Shown here piece by piece: positions 10,811-18,815 of a DNA stretch of 64,000 bases (position 1 is its first letter; each line of letters starts with the position of its first letter). Source of the DNA: Pseudonocardia hierapolitana (GTDB taxonomy: Bacteria > Actinomycetota > Actinomycetes > Mycobacteriales > Pseudonocardiaceae); the NCBI RefSeq assembly GCF_007994075.1, contig NZ_VIWU01000001.1:5704001-5768000 (forward strand), in the 5' to 3' direction. A program made the position numbers and the translations under genes. The notes below the pieces were generated by a model. It did no database searches. It was given only the letters and a program-made list of their open reading frames with translations, and was not told where the DNA came from.

Positions 10811-10845
10811 GCTGAAGGTTCCTCGCGTCGATCAGGCAAAAGCCT

Positions 10846-11568
10846 CTATCCGTCGGAAATGCACTGATCGGGCGGCTCGGCCATGAGCGGGGCGAGGTCG
10901 GTGCCCGCAGCGATCTCCTCCGCCTCCCGCCCCCGGCGGAACAGCACTGCGTCCCGGCCGTGCAGCACCGTGGTCACCCCGTCCGCCCGCAGCCAGGCGC
11001 CCTCGCGCAGCCCCAGTACCGGCACGTCGTTCTCCTCCAGGAACTCCGCGATGCGCTGGGCGCGGGTCTCGCCCATGTGGGTCGAGTCGGGCGGGGCGTC
11101 GAGGTAGTGCGGGTTGATCTGGAAGTCGATCAGCCCGAGCGCCTCGAAGCCGTCGGGCTGGACGATCGGCATGTCGTTCGTGGTCCGGATGGTGGGGCAC
11201 GCGAGGTTGGTGCCCGCGCTCGCCCCGCCGTAGCGGGCACCGCGCTCGACGGCCGCGCGCAGGGCGGCGAGCAGGCCGCCCCGCTGCAGCGCGCGCAGCA
11301 GTCGGAACGTGTTGCCGCCGCCGACGAACACGGCCTCGGTGGCGGCCAGCGCGGCCAGGGGGTCGGGCGCGGTGTGCAGGCCGCGCACGGTCACGCCGGA
11401 GCGGGCGAACGCGTCGCCGACGGCCTCGGTGTAGGCGTCGTGGTCGGCGAGGGCGTAGGGCACGAACAGCACCTCGCACTGCCCGTAGAACGAGGTCAGC
11501 TCGTCCTGCACGTGCTCGAACCGGCGCCGGCCGTGGTTCGTCGAGTTCGAGAGCAGCAGGAGGTTCAC
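10846..11568 (-). CDS. pepE: Peptidase E-like protein (S51 dipeptidase, alpha-aspartyl dipeptidase)
   Basis: This 240-aa cytoplasmic serine peptidase has the class-I glutamine-amidotransferase-like fold. The nucleophile elbow GGASAGTN places Ser117, with Asp132 (TTNDMPIV) and His154 (INPHY) at the same spacing as the Ser120-Asp135-His157 triad I recall for Salmonella PepE. FVGGGNTFRLL forms the oxyanion region. Members cleave N-terminal Asp-X dipeptides. The GTG at 11568 starts directly at the first beta strand (NLLLLSNST) and has GAGGA upstream. The longer frame to 12030 is the shadow of the divergent transporter. Only 57 bp separate it from that transporter, so they share a promoter region. 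Confidence 0.88.
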   Translation of the reverse strand: MNLLLLSNSTNHGRRRFEHVQDELTSFYGQCEVLFVPYALADHDAYTEAVGDAFARSGVTVRGLHTAPDPLAALAATEAVFVGGGNTFRLLRALQRGGLLAALRAAVERGARYGGASAGTNLACPTIRTTNDMPIVQPDGFEALGLIDFQINPHYLDAPPDSTHMGETRAQRIAEFLEENDVPVLGLREGAWLRADGVTTVLHGRDAVLFRRGREAEEIAAGTDLAPLMAEPPDQCISDG

Positions 11569-11625
11569 GCTGGGATCCTCCACTTCCTGGTGACAGCGCC
11601 AGTGGCCGATGTCACGATTTCCGGC

Positions 11626-13230
11626 ATGACCGCGGAGAGCGAGCGCGTCCGTACCGACGTCGACAAGGCCTTGCTCGGGCACGCCACCTATCGCAGCCTC
11701 GGTGAGCAGCGGCTGTCGCCCGCCGAGGAGCGGTTCGAGAAGGGCCGCCGCACCATCGGGCTCTTCCTCGCACCGATCGTCACGATCGTCTTCCTGCTGC
11801 TGCCGCTGCCCCTCGAACCGGCGCAGAAGACGCTCGCGGCCGTACTGCTCGGCGTCGTCATCCTCTGGGTCACCGAGGCGGTGCCGATCCCGATCGGCGG
11901 TCTCCTCGGCGTGGCGGTGATCGTGTTCCTCCAGGTCGAGCCGGCCGACGACGTGCTCGCGCGGTTCGGCTCGTCCACGGTGTTCACGTTCATCGGGGCG
12001 TTCATCCTCGCCCAGGCGATGCTCAAGCACGGCGTGGCGCGGCGGTTCGCGTTCTTCATACTCGCTCTGCCGCGTGTCGGGACCTCTACGGCTGGGGTGA
12101 TCATCGCGTTCGGCGTCATCACCTGTCTGCTCTCGGCGTTCGTGTCCAACACGGCCACCGTCGCGATGCTGCTGCCCACGGCGCTGGGCATCCTCGCCGT
12201 GATCGCCAAGCTGCTGCAGGACCGCGGGCTGGTGGCCATCGACTTCGACCCGCTGCGGCTGCGCGTCGGTGCCGCGATCATGCTGATGCTCGCCTACGGC
12301 GCCAGCGTCGGCGGCCTGCTCACGCCGGTCGGCAGCCCGCCCAACCTGATCGGGCGCGGCCTGATCGAGGAGGCCACGGGCCAGCGCATCAGCTTCGCGG
12401 CGTGGGTGGGCATGGCGATCCCGATCTGCGTGCTGATGTTCGTGGCGCTCGCGCTGGTACTGCTGCTGCTCAACAAGCCGGAGATCAAGCGGATCGAGGG
12501 TGTCGAGGAATACGTGGCGCAGCAGCGCGCCGAGATGGGGCCGCTGTCGCGGGCCGAGAAGAACACCCTGATCGCGTTCGGCATCACCGTCCTGCTGTGG
12601 ATCTTCCCCGGCATCGTGGCGCTCTTCGCCGGCACCGACTCCGACTTCTACACAGCGGTGTCCGACCGGCTCGACGAGGGCATGGTGGCCGTGCTCGGTG
12701 CGTCGCTGCTCTACCTGTTGCCCGTCGACTGGCAGAACCGCGAGTTCACCCTGCGGTGGCGCGACGCCGCCGAGATCGACTGGGGCACGATCGTGCTGTT
12801 CGGCACCGGCATCATCTTCGGCGGGCTGCTGTCGTCCACCGGGCTCGCCGAGACGATCGGCAACGGCGTGTCGAGCGCGCTCGGCCTCACCAGCATCATC
12901 CCGATCACGATCTTCGCCGCCCTGCTGGCGATCATCGTCTCGGAAACCACGAGCAACACGGCCTCGGCCGCGGTGGTGGTGCCGATCGTCATCCCGGTGG
13001 CCGTGGCGGCGGGCGTCAACCCGTTCGTGCCGGCGCTGGCGGCCACGTTCGCGGCGTCGTTCGGCTTCATGCTGCCGGTGTCGACGCCGCAGAACGCCGT
13101 GGTCTACGGCTCCGGCGCGGTGCCGATCACCACGATGATCCGGTCCGGGTTCTCGTTCGACATCCTCGGGGCGATCCTCATCATCGTGCTCCTGCCGCTG
13201 ATGGTCGCTGTGATGGGATTCGGTATGTGA
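11626..13230 (+). CDS. DASS/SLC13-family anion:sodium symporter
   Basis: This 534-aa membrane protein has about 12 hydrophobic spans. Both halves carry the family Ser-Asn-Thr signature: AFVSNTATVAMLLPTA in the first and ETTSNTASAAVVVPIVIPVA in the second, which form the sodium and carboxylate sites. It should import C4 or tricarboxylates. The ATG at 11626 begins a hydrophilic leader of about 45 residues before the first span. The downstream tartrate/malate-type dehydrogenase starts inside its stop codon (GTGA), so uptake and oxidation are co-expressed; a hydroxy-dicarboxylate such as tartrate or D-malate is the likely cargo (inference). Confidence 0.88.
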   Translation: MTAESERVRTDVDKALLGHATYRSLGEQRLSPAEERFEKGRRTIGLFLAPIVTIVFLLLPLPLEPAQKTLAAVLLGVVILWVTEAVPIPIGGLLGVAVIVFLQVEPADDVLARFGSSTVFTFIGAFILAQAMLKHGVARRFAFFILALPRVGTSTAGVIIAFGVITCLLSAFVSNTATVAMLLPTALGILAVIAKLLQDRGLVAIDFDPLRLRVGAAIMLMLAYGASVGGLLTPVGSPPNLIGRGLIEEATGQRISFAAWVGMAIPICVLMFVALALVLLLLNKPEIKRIEGVEEYVAQQRAEMGPLSRAEKNTLIAFGITVLLWIFPGIVALFAGTDSDFYTAVSDRLDEGMVAVLGASLLYLLPVDWQNREFTLRWRDAAEIDWGTIVLFGTGIIFGGLLSSTGLAETIGNGVSSALGLTSIIPITIFAALLAIIVSETTSNTASAAVVVPIVIPVAVAAGVNPFVPALAATFAASFGFMLPVSTPQNAVVYGSGAVPITTMIRSGFSFDILGAILIIVLLPLMVAVMGFGM

Positions 13231-14273
13231 CTCGCATTGCCGTGATCCCCGGCGACGGGATCGGAACCGAGGTCATCGAGGCCGCCCGCACCGTGCTCGA
13301 CGCCGCCTGCGCGCGGCACGGCGTCTCGCTCTCCTACACCGAGTTCGACTGGTCCTGCCAGCGCCACGAACGCGAGGGCGCGATGATGCCCGCCGACGGC
13401 ATCGAGACGCTGCGCGGGTTCGACGCGATCCTGCTCGGCGCCGTCGGGTGGCCGGGCGTGCCCGACCACGTGTCGCTGTGGGGCCTGCTCATCCCGATCC
13501 GGCGCGCGTTCCGGCAGTACGTGAACCTGCGCCCGATCCGGGTGTTCGAGGGCGTGCAGAGCCCGCTGCGGGTCGCCGACGACGTCGACTTCGTGGTCGT
13601 CCGCGAGAACAACGAGGGCGAGTACTCCGAGGTCGGTGGCCGGGTGAACCGGGGCTTCCCGGACGAACTCGCCGTCCAGGAGTCGATCTTCACGCGGGTC
13701 GGGGTGAGCCGGATCGCCGACTACGCGTTCGAGCTGGCCGCGTCCCGGCGCGGTTACGTCACGTCGGCCACGAAGTCGAACGGGATCGTGCACACGCTCC
13801 CGTTCTGGGACGAGGTCGTGGCCGAGCGCGCGGCCCTGCACCCCGACGTGCGCTTCGACAGCGAGCACATCGACGCCCTCGCCGCGAAGTTCGTGCTGCA
13901 GCCGCAGCGGTTCGACGTGGTGGTGGGCTCCAACCTGTTCGGCGACATCCTCTCCGACCTCGCCGCCGCCGTCGCCGGCTCGATCGGCATCGCGCCCTCG
14001 GGCAACCTGAACCCGGAGAAGGAGTTCCCGTCCATGTTCGAGCCGGTGCACGGCTCGGCGCCGGACATCGCGGGTCAGGGTATCGCCAACCCGGTCGGCG
14101 CGGTGTGGTCGGCCGCGATGATGCTGGAGCACCTGGGCCACGCGGCGGCGGCCGCCGACATCCTCCGCGCCATGGAGACCACCCTGGCCAAGCCCGAGAC
14201 CCGCACGCGCGACCTGGGCGGCACGGCAACCACGACGGAGGCGACCCAGGCCCTGGTGGTGGCCCTGGGCTGA
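13227..14273 (+). CDS. Tartrate dehydrogenase / D-malate dehydrogenase (decarboxylating) family
   Basis: This 348-aa member of the isocitrate/isopropylmalate dehydrogenase family opens with RIAVIPGDGIGTEVIEAA. The NAD-binding and metal regions are clear (VVRENNEGEYSEVGGR; the SATKSNG catalytic lysine; VVGSNLFGDILSDLAA; FEPVHGSAPDIAGQGIANP). Length and the WGLLIPIRR segment favour tartrate/D-malate dehydrogenases (TtuC/DmlA) over leucine-pathway LeuB. It would oxidise and decarboxylate a 2-hydroxydicarboxylate with NAD+ and Mn2+. The GTG start overlaps the transporter stop by 4 nt. It is followed by a strong hairpin that ends both this operon and the convergent one. Confidence 0.85.
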   Translation: MTRIAVIPGDGIGTEVIEAARTVLDAACARHGVSLSYTEFDWSCQRHEREGAMMPADGIETLRGFDAILLGAVGWPGVPDHVSLWGLLIPIRRAFRQYVNLRPIRVFEGVQSPLRVADDVDFVVVRENNEGEYSEVGGRVNRGFPDELAVQESIFTRVGVSRIADYAFELAASRRGYVTSATKSNGIVHTLPFWDEVVAERAALHPDVRFDSEHIDALAAKFVLQPQRFDVVVGSNLFGDILSDLAAAVAGSIGIAPSGNLNPEKEFPSMFEPVHGSAPDIAGQGIANPVGAVWSAAMMLEHLGHAAAAADILRAMETTLAKPETRTRDLGGTATTTEATQALVVALG

Positions 14274-14280
14274 CGCCGGA

Positions 14281-14337
14281 AGTGCAGGAAAGCCACATTC
14301 AGGGCCTACAAGGCCCGGAATGTGGCTTTCCTGCACT
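14281..14337. terminator. Long perfect hairpin between convergent operons
   Basis: A perfect 20-bp stem (14281-14300 with 14318-14337) is topped by an inner 6-bp stem GGGCCT/AGGCCC and a 3-nt loop. It lies between the stop of the tartrate dehydrogenase and the stop of the minus-strand FAD oxidase. It lacks a T-run, as is usual in high-GC actinomycetes, and can work on both strands. Confidence 0.8.
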
Positions 14338-15710
14338 CACCCGGAGGCGAGGACCTTGCCGGGGTTCAGGATGCCCAGCGGGTCGAAGGCCTCCTTGATC
14401 TTGCGGTGCAGGTCCAGGCTCAGGGGGCCCAGCTCCGTCTCCAGCCACTCGCGCTTCAGGACGCCCACGCCGTGTTCGCCGGTGATCGTGCCGCCCAGCG
14501 CGAGGCCGAGCTGCATGATCGCGTCGAACGCCTTCTGCGCCCGCTCGACGGCGGCCGGGTCGCCGCGGTCGAAGATCACGGTGGGGTGCATGTTGCCGTC
14601 GCCGACGTGGCCGGGGCAGGACACGACGACGTCGTGCTCCTCGGCGATCGCGGTGATGCCGTCGAGCAGCTCCACCAGCCTCGCCCGGGGAACGGCCACG
14701 TCGTCGATGAGCGTGGAGCCGAGCTTCTCCACCGCGAAGTGGACGATCCGGCGCGCCTGCATGAGCATCTCCGACTCCGTGGCGTCGGAGGCCACGGCGA
14801 CGTCGAGTGCGCCCAGCGCGGTGCAGATGGCGCCCATCGCCTCGACGTCCTCGGCCGCGCGGGGTCCGCGGTCGGACTGGGTGAGCAGCAGGGCGCCGGC
14901 GCCGGTGGGCAGGCCCATGTCGCGGTAGTCCTGGATGGCGCGCACCGTGACCGCGTCGAGGAACTCGCACAGCGACGGCTGCAGGCCCGCCGCCATGAGC
15001 CGCGTGACGGCCGAGAGCGCGTCGGCGGCCGAGGCGAACGCCGCCGCCATGGTGAGAGCGGCCTCGGGTGCGGGCTTCAGCCCCAGCGTGGCCTTCGTGA
15101 TCACCCCGAGGGTGCCCTCGGACCCGACGATCAGCTTGGTGAGGTCGTAGCCCGCGACACCCTTCGCGGTCCGCCTGCCGGTGCGCAGCAGCTCGCCGGA
15201 CGCCGTGACGACCTCCAGCCCGCGCACGAAGTCGGCCGTCACCCCGTACTTCACGCAGCACAGCCCGCCGGCGTTGGTGGCGAGGTTGCCGCCGATCGTC
15301 GAGAGCTCCCACGACGACGGGTCGGGCGGGTAGTACATGCCCTGCTCCAGCACCGCGCGCGACAGCACGGCGTTGAGCACACCGGGCTCGACCACGGCCA
15401 CCTGGTCGACCGGGTCGATCTCCAGGATCCGGTCCATCCGGGTCAGGGAGAGCACGATGCCCCGGTCCACGGCGTTGGCGGCACCGGACAGGCCCGACCG
15501 CGCACCCTGCGGCACCACCGGCACGCGGTGCGCCGACGCCACCCGCAGCACGTGCTGCACCTGCTCGGTCTCCGTCGGACGGACCACCGCGAGCGGGGCG
15601 CCGGCCGCGCAGAAGCTCGCCTCGTCGAAGCGGTAGGCGTCGGTGCTCGCGGAATCGGTGATCAGCGCGTCGGCCGGTAGGCCTGCGGCGAGCTCATCGA
15701 GGACCGTCAT
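14337..15710 (-). CDS. FAD-linked 2-hydroxyacid oxidase/dehydrogenase (GlcD family)
   Basis: This 457-aa flavoprotein has an N-terminal PCMH-type FAD domain (VVRPTETEQVQHVLR, VPVVPQGARSGLSG, the PPDPSSWELSTIGGNLATNAGG stretch) and a C-terminal cap domain ending in CPGHVGDGNMHP and TITGEHGVGVLKREW, the substrate and metal motifs of glycolate/D-lactate dehydrogenase GlcD. It would oxidise a 2-hydroxyacid to a 2-ketoacid at the membrane, passing electrons onward. The ATG at 15710 has GGAG upstream and lies 17 nt inside the end of the preceding GntR gene, so the two are co-translated. The acid may be one handled by the divergent sugar-acid enzymes. Confidence 0.88.
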   Translation of the reverse strand: MTVLDELAAGLPADALITDSASTDAYRFDEASFCAAGAPLAVVRPTETEQVQHVLRVASAHRVPVVPQGARSGLSGAANAVDRGIVLSLTRMDRILEIDPVDQVAVVEPGVLNAVLSRAVLEQGMYYPPDPSSWELSTIGGNLATNAGGLCCVKYGVTADFVRGLEVVTASGELLRTGRRTAKGVAGYDLTKLIVGSEGTLGVITKATLGLKPAPEAALTMAAAFASAADALSAVTRLMAAGLQPSLCEFLDAVTVRAIQDYRDMGLPTGAGALLLTQSDRGPRAAEDVEAMGAICTALGALDVAVASDATESEMLMQARRIVHFAVEKLGSTLIDDVAVPRARLVELLDGITAIAEEHDVVVSCPGHVGDGNMHPTVIFDRGDPAAVERAQKAFDAIMQLGLALGGTITGEHGVGVLKREWLETELGPLSLDLHRKIKEAFDPLGILNPGKVLASG

Positions 15711-16347
15711 GTGTCTCCTCCCCGAGACGGGCGTGCGACAGCTCCAGGTGTTCCCGCATCGCCTCCGCCGCAGCCTGCGCATCGCAGGCGAGCACGGCGT
15801 CGGCGATCCGCCGGTGCTCGGCCAGTGCCTGCGGGCCGATGCCGCGGTGGTAGTGCTGCCGGTAGATGTGCAGGTGCCAGTTCGTGCGCTGGAACGCCTC
15901 CCGCACCTGGTCGCTCCCCGCCAGCTCGGCCAGCAGCAGGTGGAAGCGCGCGTCGTGGGCGGAGAACGCGCGGTACGCGGCGTAGGTTTCGGACTCTGGC
16001 GCGTCGGCGGTGGCGAGCTCGGTCTTGAGCCGCGCGCGGCCGTCCGGGGTGGCCCGCTCGGCGGCCGTCGCCGCCGCCCACGGCTCGATGAGGAGCCGGA
16101 ACCGGTACAGGTCGGCGAGCTGGGCGGGCGTGAGCAGCGGCGTGGTGCGGTAGCCGCGCAACGGCTCCTTCACGACGAGCTGCGCCGACTCCAGCCGGGC
16201 GAGGGCCTCGCGGACCGGGGTGGGGGAGACGCCGAGCTCGCGGGCGAGCCCGTCGATGGACACGCGAGCACCCGGCGCGATCGCGTGGTCCATGATCCGC
16301 GCCTTGATCGTCTCGTGGACGTCGTCGACCAGCCGCCCTGGCAACAT
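15694..16347 (-). CDS. GntR-family regulator with FCD domain
   Basis: This 217-aa repressor type has a winged helix at residues 8-75 (LARELGVSPTPVREALARLE, then LRGYRTTPL) and an all-helical FCD ligand domain with metal-type residues (AHDARFHLLLAELAG, AEHRRIADAVLACD). FCD regulators bind small organic acids. I chose the ATG at 16347, just before the helix-turn-helix; the frame upstream crosses the operator. It is divergent from the FAH-dehydratase operon and overlaps the FAD oxidase downstream. It probably represses both arms through the palindrome at 16354-16367. Confidence 0.88.
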   Translation of the reverse strand: MLPGRLVDDVHETIKARIMDHAIAPGARVSIDGLARELGVSPTPVREALARLESAQLVVKEPLRGYRTTPLLTPAQLADLYRFRLLIEPWAAATAAERATPDGRARLKTELATADAPESETYAAYRAFSAHDARFHLLLAELAGSDQVREAFQRTNWHLHIYRQHYHRGIGPQALAEHRRIADAVLACDAQAAAEAMREHLELSHARLGEETHDGPR

Positions 16348-16353
16348 CGGCAA

Positions 16354-16367
16354 GATCCTATAGGATC
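16354..16367. promoter_or_regulatory. GntR/FCD operator palindrome
   Basis: GATCCTATAGGATC is a perfect 14-bp palindrome 6 bp upstream of the GntR start and about 40 bp before the divergent FAH gene. The ATCxTATxGAT type core resembles known FCD-regulator sites, so it is the likely shared autoregulatory operator. Confidence 0.7.
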
Positions 16368-16408
16368 CGGGGCGCAGCATTGACGCGACGGACAGGAGCC
16401 GGTGGAGC

Positions 16409-17314
16409 ATGGAGATCGTCCGCTACGTCGAGCAGGGGGCAGCGCAGCCGCGTGTGGGAGTACGCCGGGACGGGAAGATCGCCCCGGTCCGCTTCGGCTC
16501 GGTCGCCGAGCTCCTGCGCGAACCGCTCGACTCCTTGCGCGCCGGGCTGGAACCCGCCGGGGCGGAGGTGGACGCCGACTCCGTCACCTACCTGCCGCCC
16601 GTCGACGGGCGCACCGAGGTGTGGGCGTCCGGGGTCACCTACGAGCGCTCGCGCGAGGGCCGGGTGGAGGAGAGCGTCCAGGCCTCGGTCTACGAGCTGG
16701 TCTACGACGCACCGCGCCCCGAGCTCTTCCTCAAGGCGGTGGCCTGGCGGGTGGTCACCGACGGCGAGCCGGTGGGGGTGCGCGCCGACTCCGAGGTCGA
16801 CGTCCCCGAGCCGGAGCTCGCAGTGGTCGCCAACAGCCGTGGCGAGATCGTCGGCTACACGGTCTGCAACGACATGAGCTCGCGCTCCATCGAGGGCGTG
16901 AACCCGCTCTACATCCCGCAGGCGAAGATCTTCAACGGTTCCTGCGCCCTCGCCACGGGTATCCGGCCTGCGTGGGAGGTCGACACCTCCGATCTCGCGA
17001 TCGCCATGAGGATCGTCCGCGACGGCGCCGTCGTGTTCGAGGGCGAGACGAGCACCGCCCGCCTGCACCGCACGTTGGAGGAGCTGGTGGAGGTGCTGTA
17101 CGCCCCCAGCGACTTCCCCGACGGCGCGATCCTGTCCACCGGCACGGGAATCGTCCCCGAGCTGAGCTTCTCGCTCACCGACGGCGACCGCGTCGACATC
17201 GAGATCGCGCAGGTCGGCACCCTGTCCAACCCCGTCGTACGGGGCCGCGAACCGTTGTCCTGGCTCGTCGACGCCATCGAGCGTCCCGCGGCCAGGAGGA
17301 AGGGCCAGCAGTGA
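16409..17314 (+). CDS. FAH-family dehydratase (2-keto-3-deoxy-pentonate dehydratase type)
   Basis: This 301-aa fumarylacetoacetate-hydrolase-superfamily protein has the conserved metal-site segments VDVPEPELAVV (Glu-x-Glu), YTVCNDMSSRSIEG and PQAKIFNGSCALATG, and closes with GTGIVPELSFSLTDGDRV. Together with the next gene it forms the last two steps of the non-phosphorylative pentose/sugar-acid pathway: dehydration of 2-keto-3-deoxy-pentonate to 2-oxoglutarate semialdehyde. That assignment rests on the pairing; other FAH activities are possible. The start is the ATG at 16409 after GGTGGAG. A 4-nt overlap (GTGA) couples it to the dehydrogenase. Confidence 0.82.
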   Translation: MEIVRYVEQGAAQPRVGVRRDGKIAPVRFGSVAELLREPLDSLRAGLEPAGAEVDADSVTYLPPVDGRTEVWASGVTYERSREGRVEESVQASVYELVYDAPRPELFLKAVAWRVVTDGEPVGVRADSEVDVPEPELAVVANSRGEIVGYTVCNDMSSRSIEGVNPLYIPQAKIFNGSCALATGIRPAWEVDTSDLAIAMRIVRDGAVVFEGETSTARLHRTLEELVEVLYAPSDFPDGAILSTGTGIVPELSFSLTDGDRVDIEIAQVGTLSNPVVRGREPLSWLVDAIERPAARRKGQQ

Positions 17315-18768
17315 CCGTCACCGATACCGCTCCCGAGGAGCTCGAGCGCGTACTGGCCGCGGCGGCTCAGGCCGCCGGGCCGCTCGCCGCGCTGCGTCCC
17401 GCCGAACGCGCCCGGCTGCTGCGCGCGGCCGCCGACGCCCTCGACGCCGCCGCAGGCGAGCTCGTGCCCATCGCGATCGAGGAGTCGGCGCTTCCGGAAG
17501 GCCGGCTCACCGGCGAGGTGGCGCGCTCCAGCGGCCAGCTGCGCCTGTTCGCCGACGCCCTCGAGGAGGGCTCCTACCTCGAGGTGATCCTCGACTCCGC
17601 CGACCCGGACGCCAAGCCGGTGCCGCGGCCGGACCTGCGCCGCATGCTCGTGCCGGTGGGCCCGGTGCTGGTGTTCGCCGCGAGCAACTTCCCGTTCGCG
17701 TTCAGCGTGCCCGGCGGCGACACCGCCTCGGCGCTCGCCGCGGGCAGCCCGGTCGTCGTCAAGGCCCACCCCGGCCACCCGCGGCTCTCGCAGCGCACCG
17801 GCGAGGTGCTGGCCGAGGCGCTGCGCGCGGCCGGTGCCCCCGATGGCACCTTCGCTGTGATCCACGGCATGGAGGCGGGCACGACCGCGCTCACCGACCC
17901 GCGCATCAAGGCGGGCGCGTTCACCGGCTCGGTGAAGGGCGGCCTCGCCCTGCTGGAGATCGCCACGCGGCGGGAGGAGCCCATCCCGTTCTACGGCGAG
18001 CTGGGCAGCCTCAACCCGGTGTTCGTCACCCCCGCGGCGATCGCCGCCCGCGGCACCGACATCGCAGCGGGCTACGTCGGCTCGTTCACGCTGGGCACCG
18101 GCCAGTTCTGCACCAAGCCCGGCCTGCTGTTCCTCCCCGAGGGCCACGGCCTGGAGGAGCGCCTCGTCGAGGCCGTGCGCGCCACCGCGCCCGCCGGCAT
18201 GCTCAACGACCGCATCCGCGAGGGCCACGCCCACGAGCGCGACCGGCTGGAGGGCCTCGGCCCGCTGCGCACCCTCGTGCACGGGGCGGACGGCGACGCG
18301 GGCGTGGCGCCCACGCTGCTCGCCACCACGGCCAAGGAGCTGCTCGCCGACCCGGACCCGATCCTGCAGGAGTGCTTCGGGCCCACGTCGATCGTCGTCG
18401 AGTACGCCGACGGCGACGAGATGCTCGCCGCGGCCGAGGCGTTCGGCGGCAACCTCACCGCCACCGTCCAGGCCGAGGACTCCGACGCCGCCACCCTGCC
18501 GGCCCTGCTGGACGTGCTGCGCGACCGCGCGGGACGCCTGGTCTACAACGGCTGGCCCACCGGCGTGGCCGTCGCCCACGCGATGCACCACGGCGGCCCG
18601 TTCCCGGCCACCACGGCGTCGATCCACACCAGCGTGGGCACCACGGCGATCCGCCGCTTCCTGCGCCCGGTGTGCTACCAGAACACGCCCCAGGCCCTGC
18701 TGCCCGAGGCGCTGCGCGACGACAACCCCCTCGGCCTGCCGCGGCGGGTCGACGGCGTCCTGTCCTGA
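17311..18768 (+). CDS. NAD(P)+ aldehyde dehydrogenase, 2-oxoglutarate-semialdehyde type
   Basis: This 485-aa member of the aldehyde dehydrogenase superfamily has a cofactor strand FAASNFPFAFSVPGGDTASA, the FTGSVKGG loop, the catalytic Glu in YGELGSLNP and the nucleophile Cys in LGTGQFCTKPG. The SNFPFAFS and GSLNPVFV signatures are typical of ketoglutarate-semialdehyde dehydrogenases. It should finish the pathway to 2-oxoglutarate. The GTG start overlaps the FAH stop by 4 nt. A perfect terminator hairpin follows 5 bp after the stop. Regulation is most likely by the divergent GntR. Confidence 0.88.
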   Translation: MTVTDTAPEELERVLAAAAQAAGPLAALRPAERARLLRAAADALDAAAGELVPIAIEESALPEGRLTGEVARSSGQLRLFADALEEGSYLEVILDSADPDAKPVPRPDLRRMLVPVGPVLVFAASNFPFAFSVPGGDTASALAAGSPVVVKAHPGHPRLSQRTGEVLAEALRAAGAPDGTFAVIHGMEAGTTALTDPRIKAGAFTGSVKGGLALLEIATRREEPIPFYGELGSLNPVFVTPAAIAARGTDIAAGYVGSFTLGTGQFCTKPGLLFLPEGHGLEERLVEAVRATAPAGMLNDRIREGHAHERDRLEGLGPLRTLVHGADGDAGVAPTLLATTAKELLADPDPILQECFGPTSIVVEYADGDEMLAAAEAFGGNLTATVQAEDSDAATLPALLDVLRDRAGRLVYNGWPTGVAVAHAMHHGGPFPATTASIHTSVGTTAIRRFLRPVCYQNTPQALLPEALRDDNPLGLPRRVDGVLS

Positions 18769-18773
18769 TCGAT

Positions 18774-18812
18774 ACGAACGGCACCCTCGTCCCGGACGAG
18801 GGTGCCGTTCGT
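18774..18812. terminator. Bidirectional terminator hairpin
   Basis: A perfect 19-bp stem (18774-18792 with 18794-18812) lies between two convergent genes, followed by GTTTC. With almost no loop, the real loop is probably formed by opening the top pairs. Confidence 0.85.
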
Positions 18813-18815
18813 GTT

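Larger units (their letters stand above)
10140..10845. other. Long intergenic region (706 bp), no supported gene
   Basis: I see no convincing coding sequence in this stretch. It contains two inverted repeats (listed separately) and a locally AT-richer part (about 10710-10860) that stands out from the roughly 70% GC surroundings. It lies between the DUF222-HNH gene and peptidase E, so it holds the HNH gene promoter and may be a remnant of an inserted element. Confidence 0.6.
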
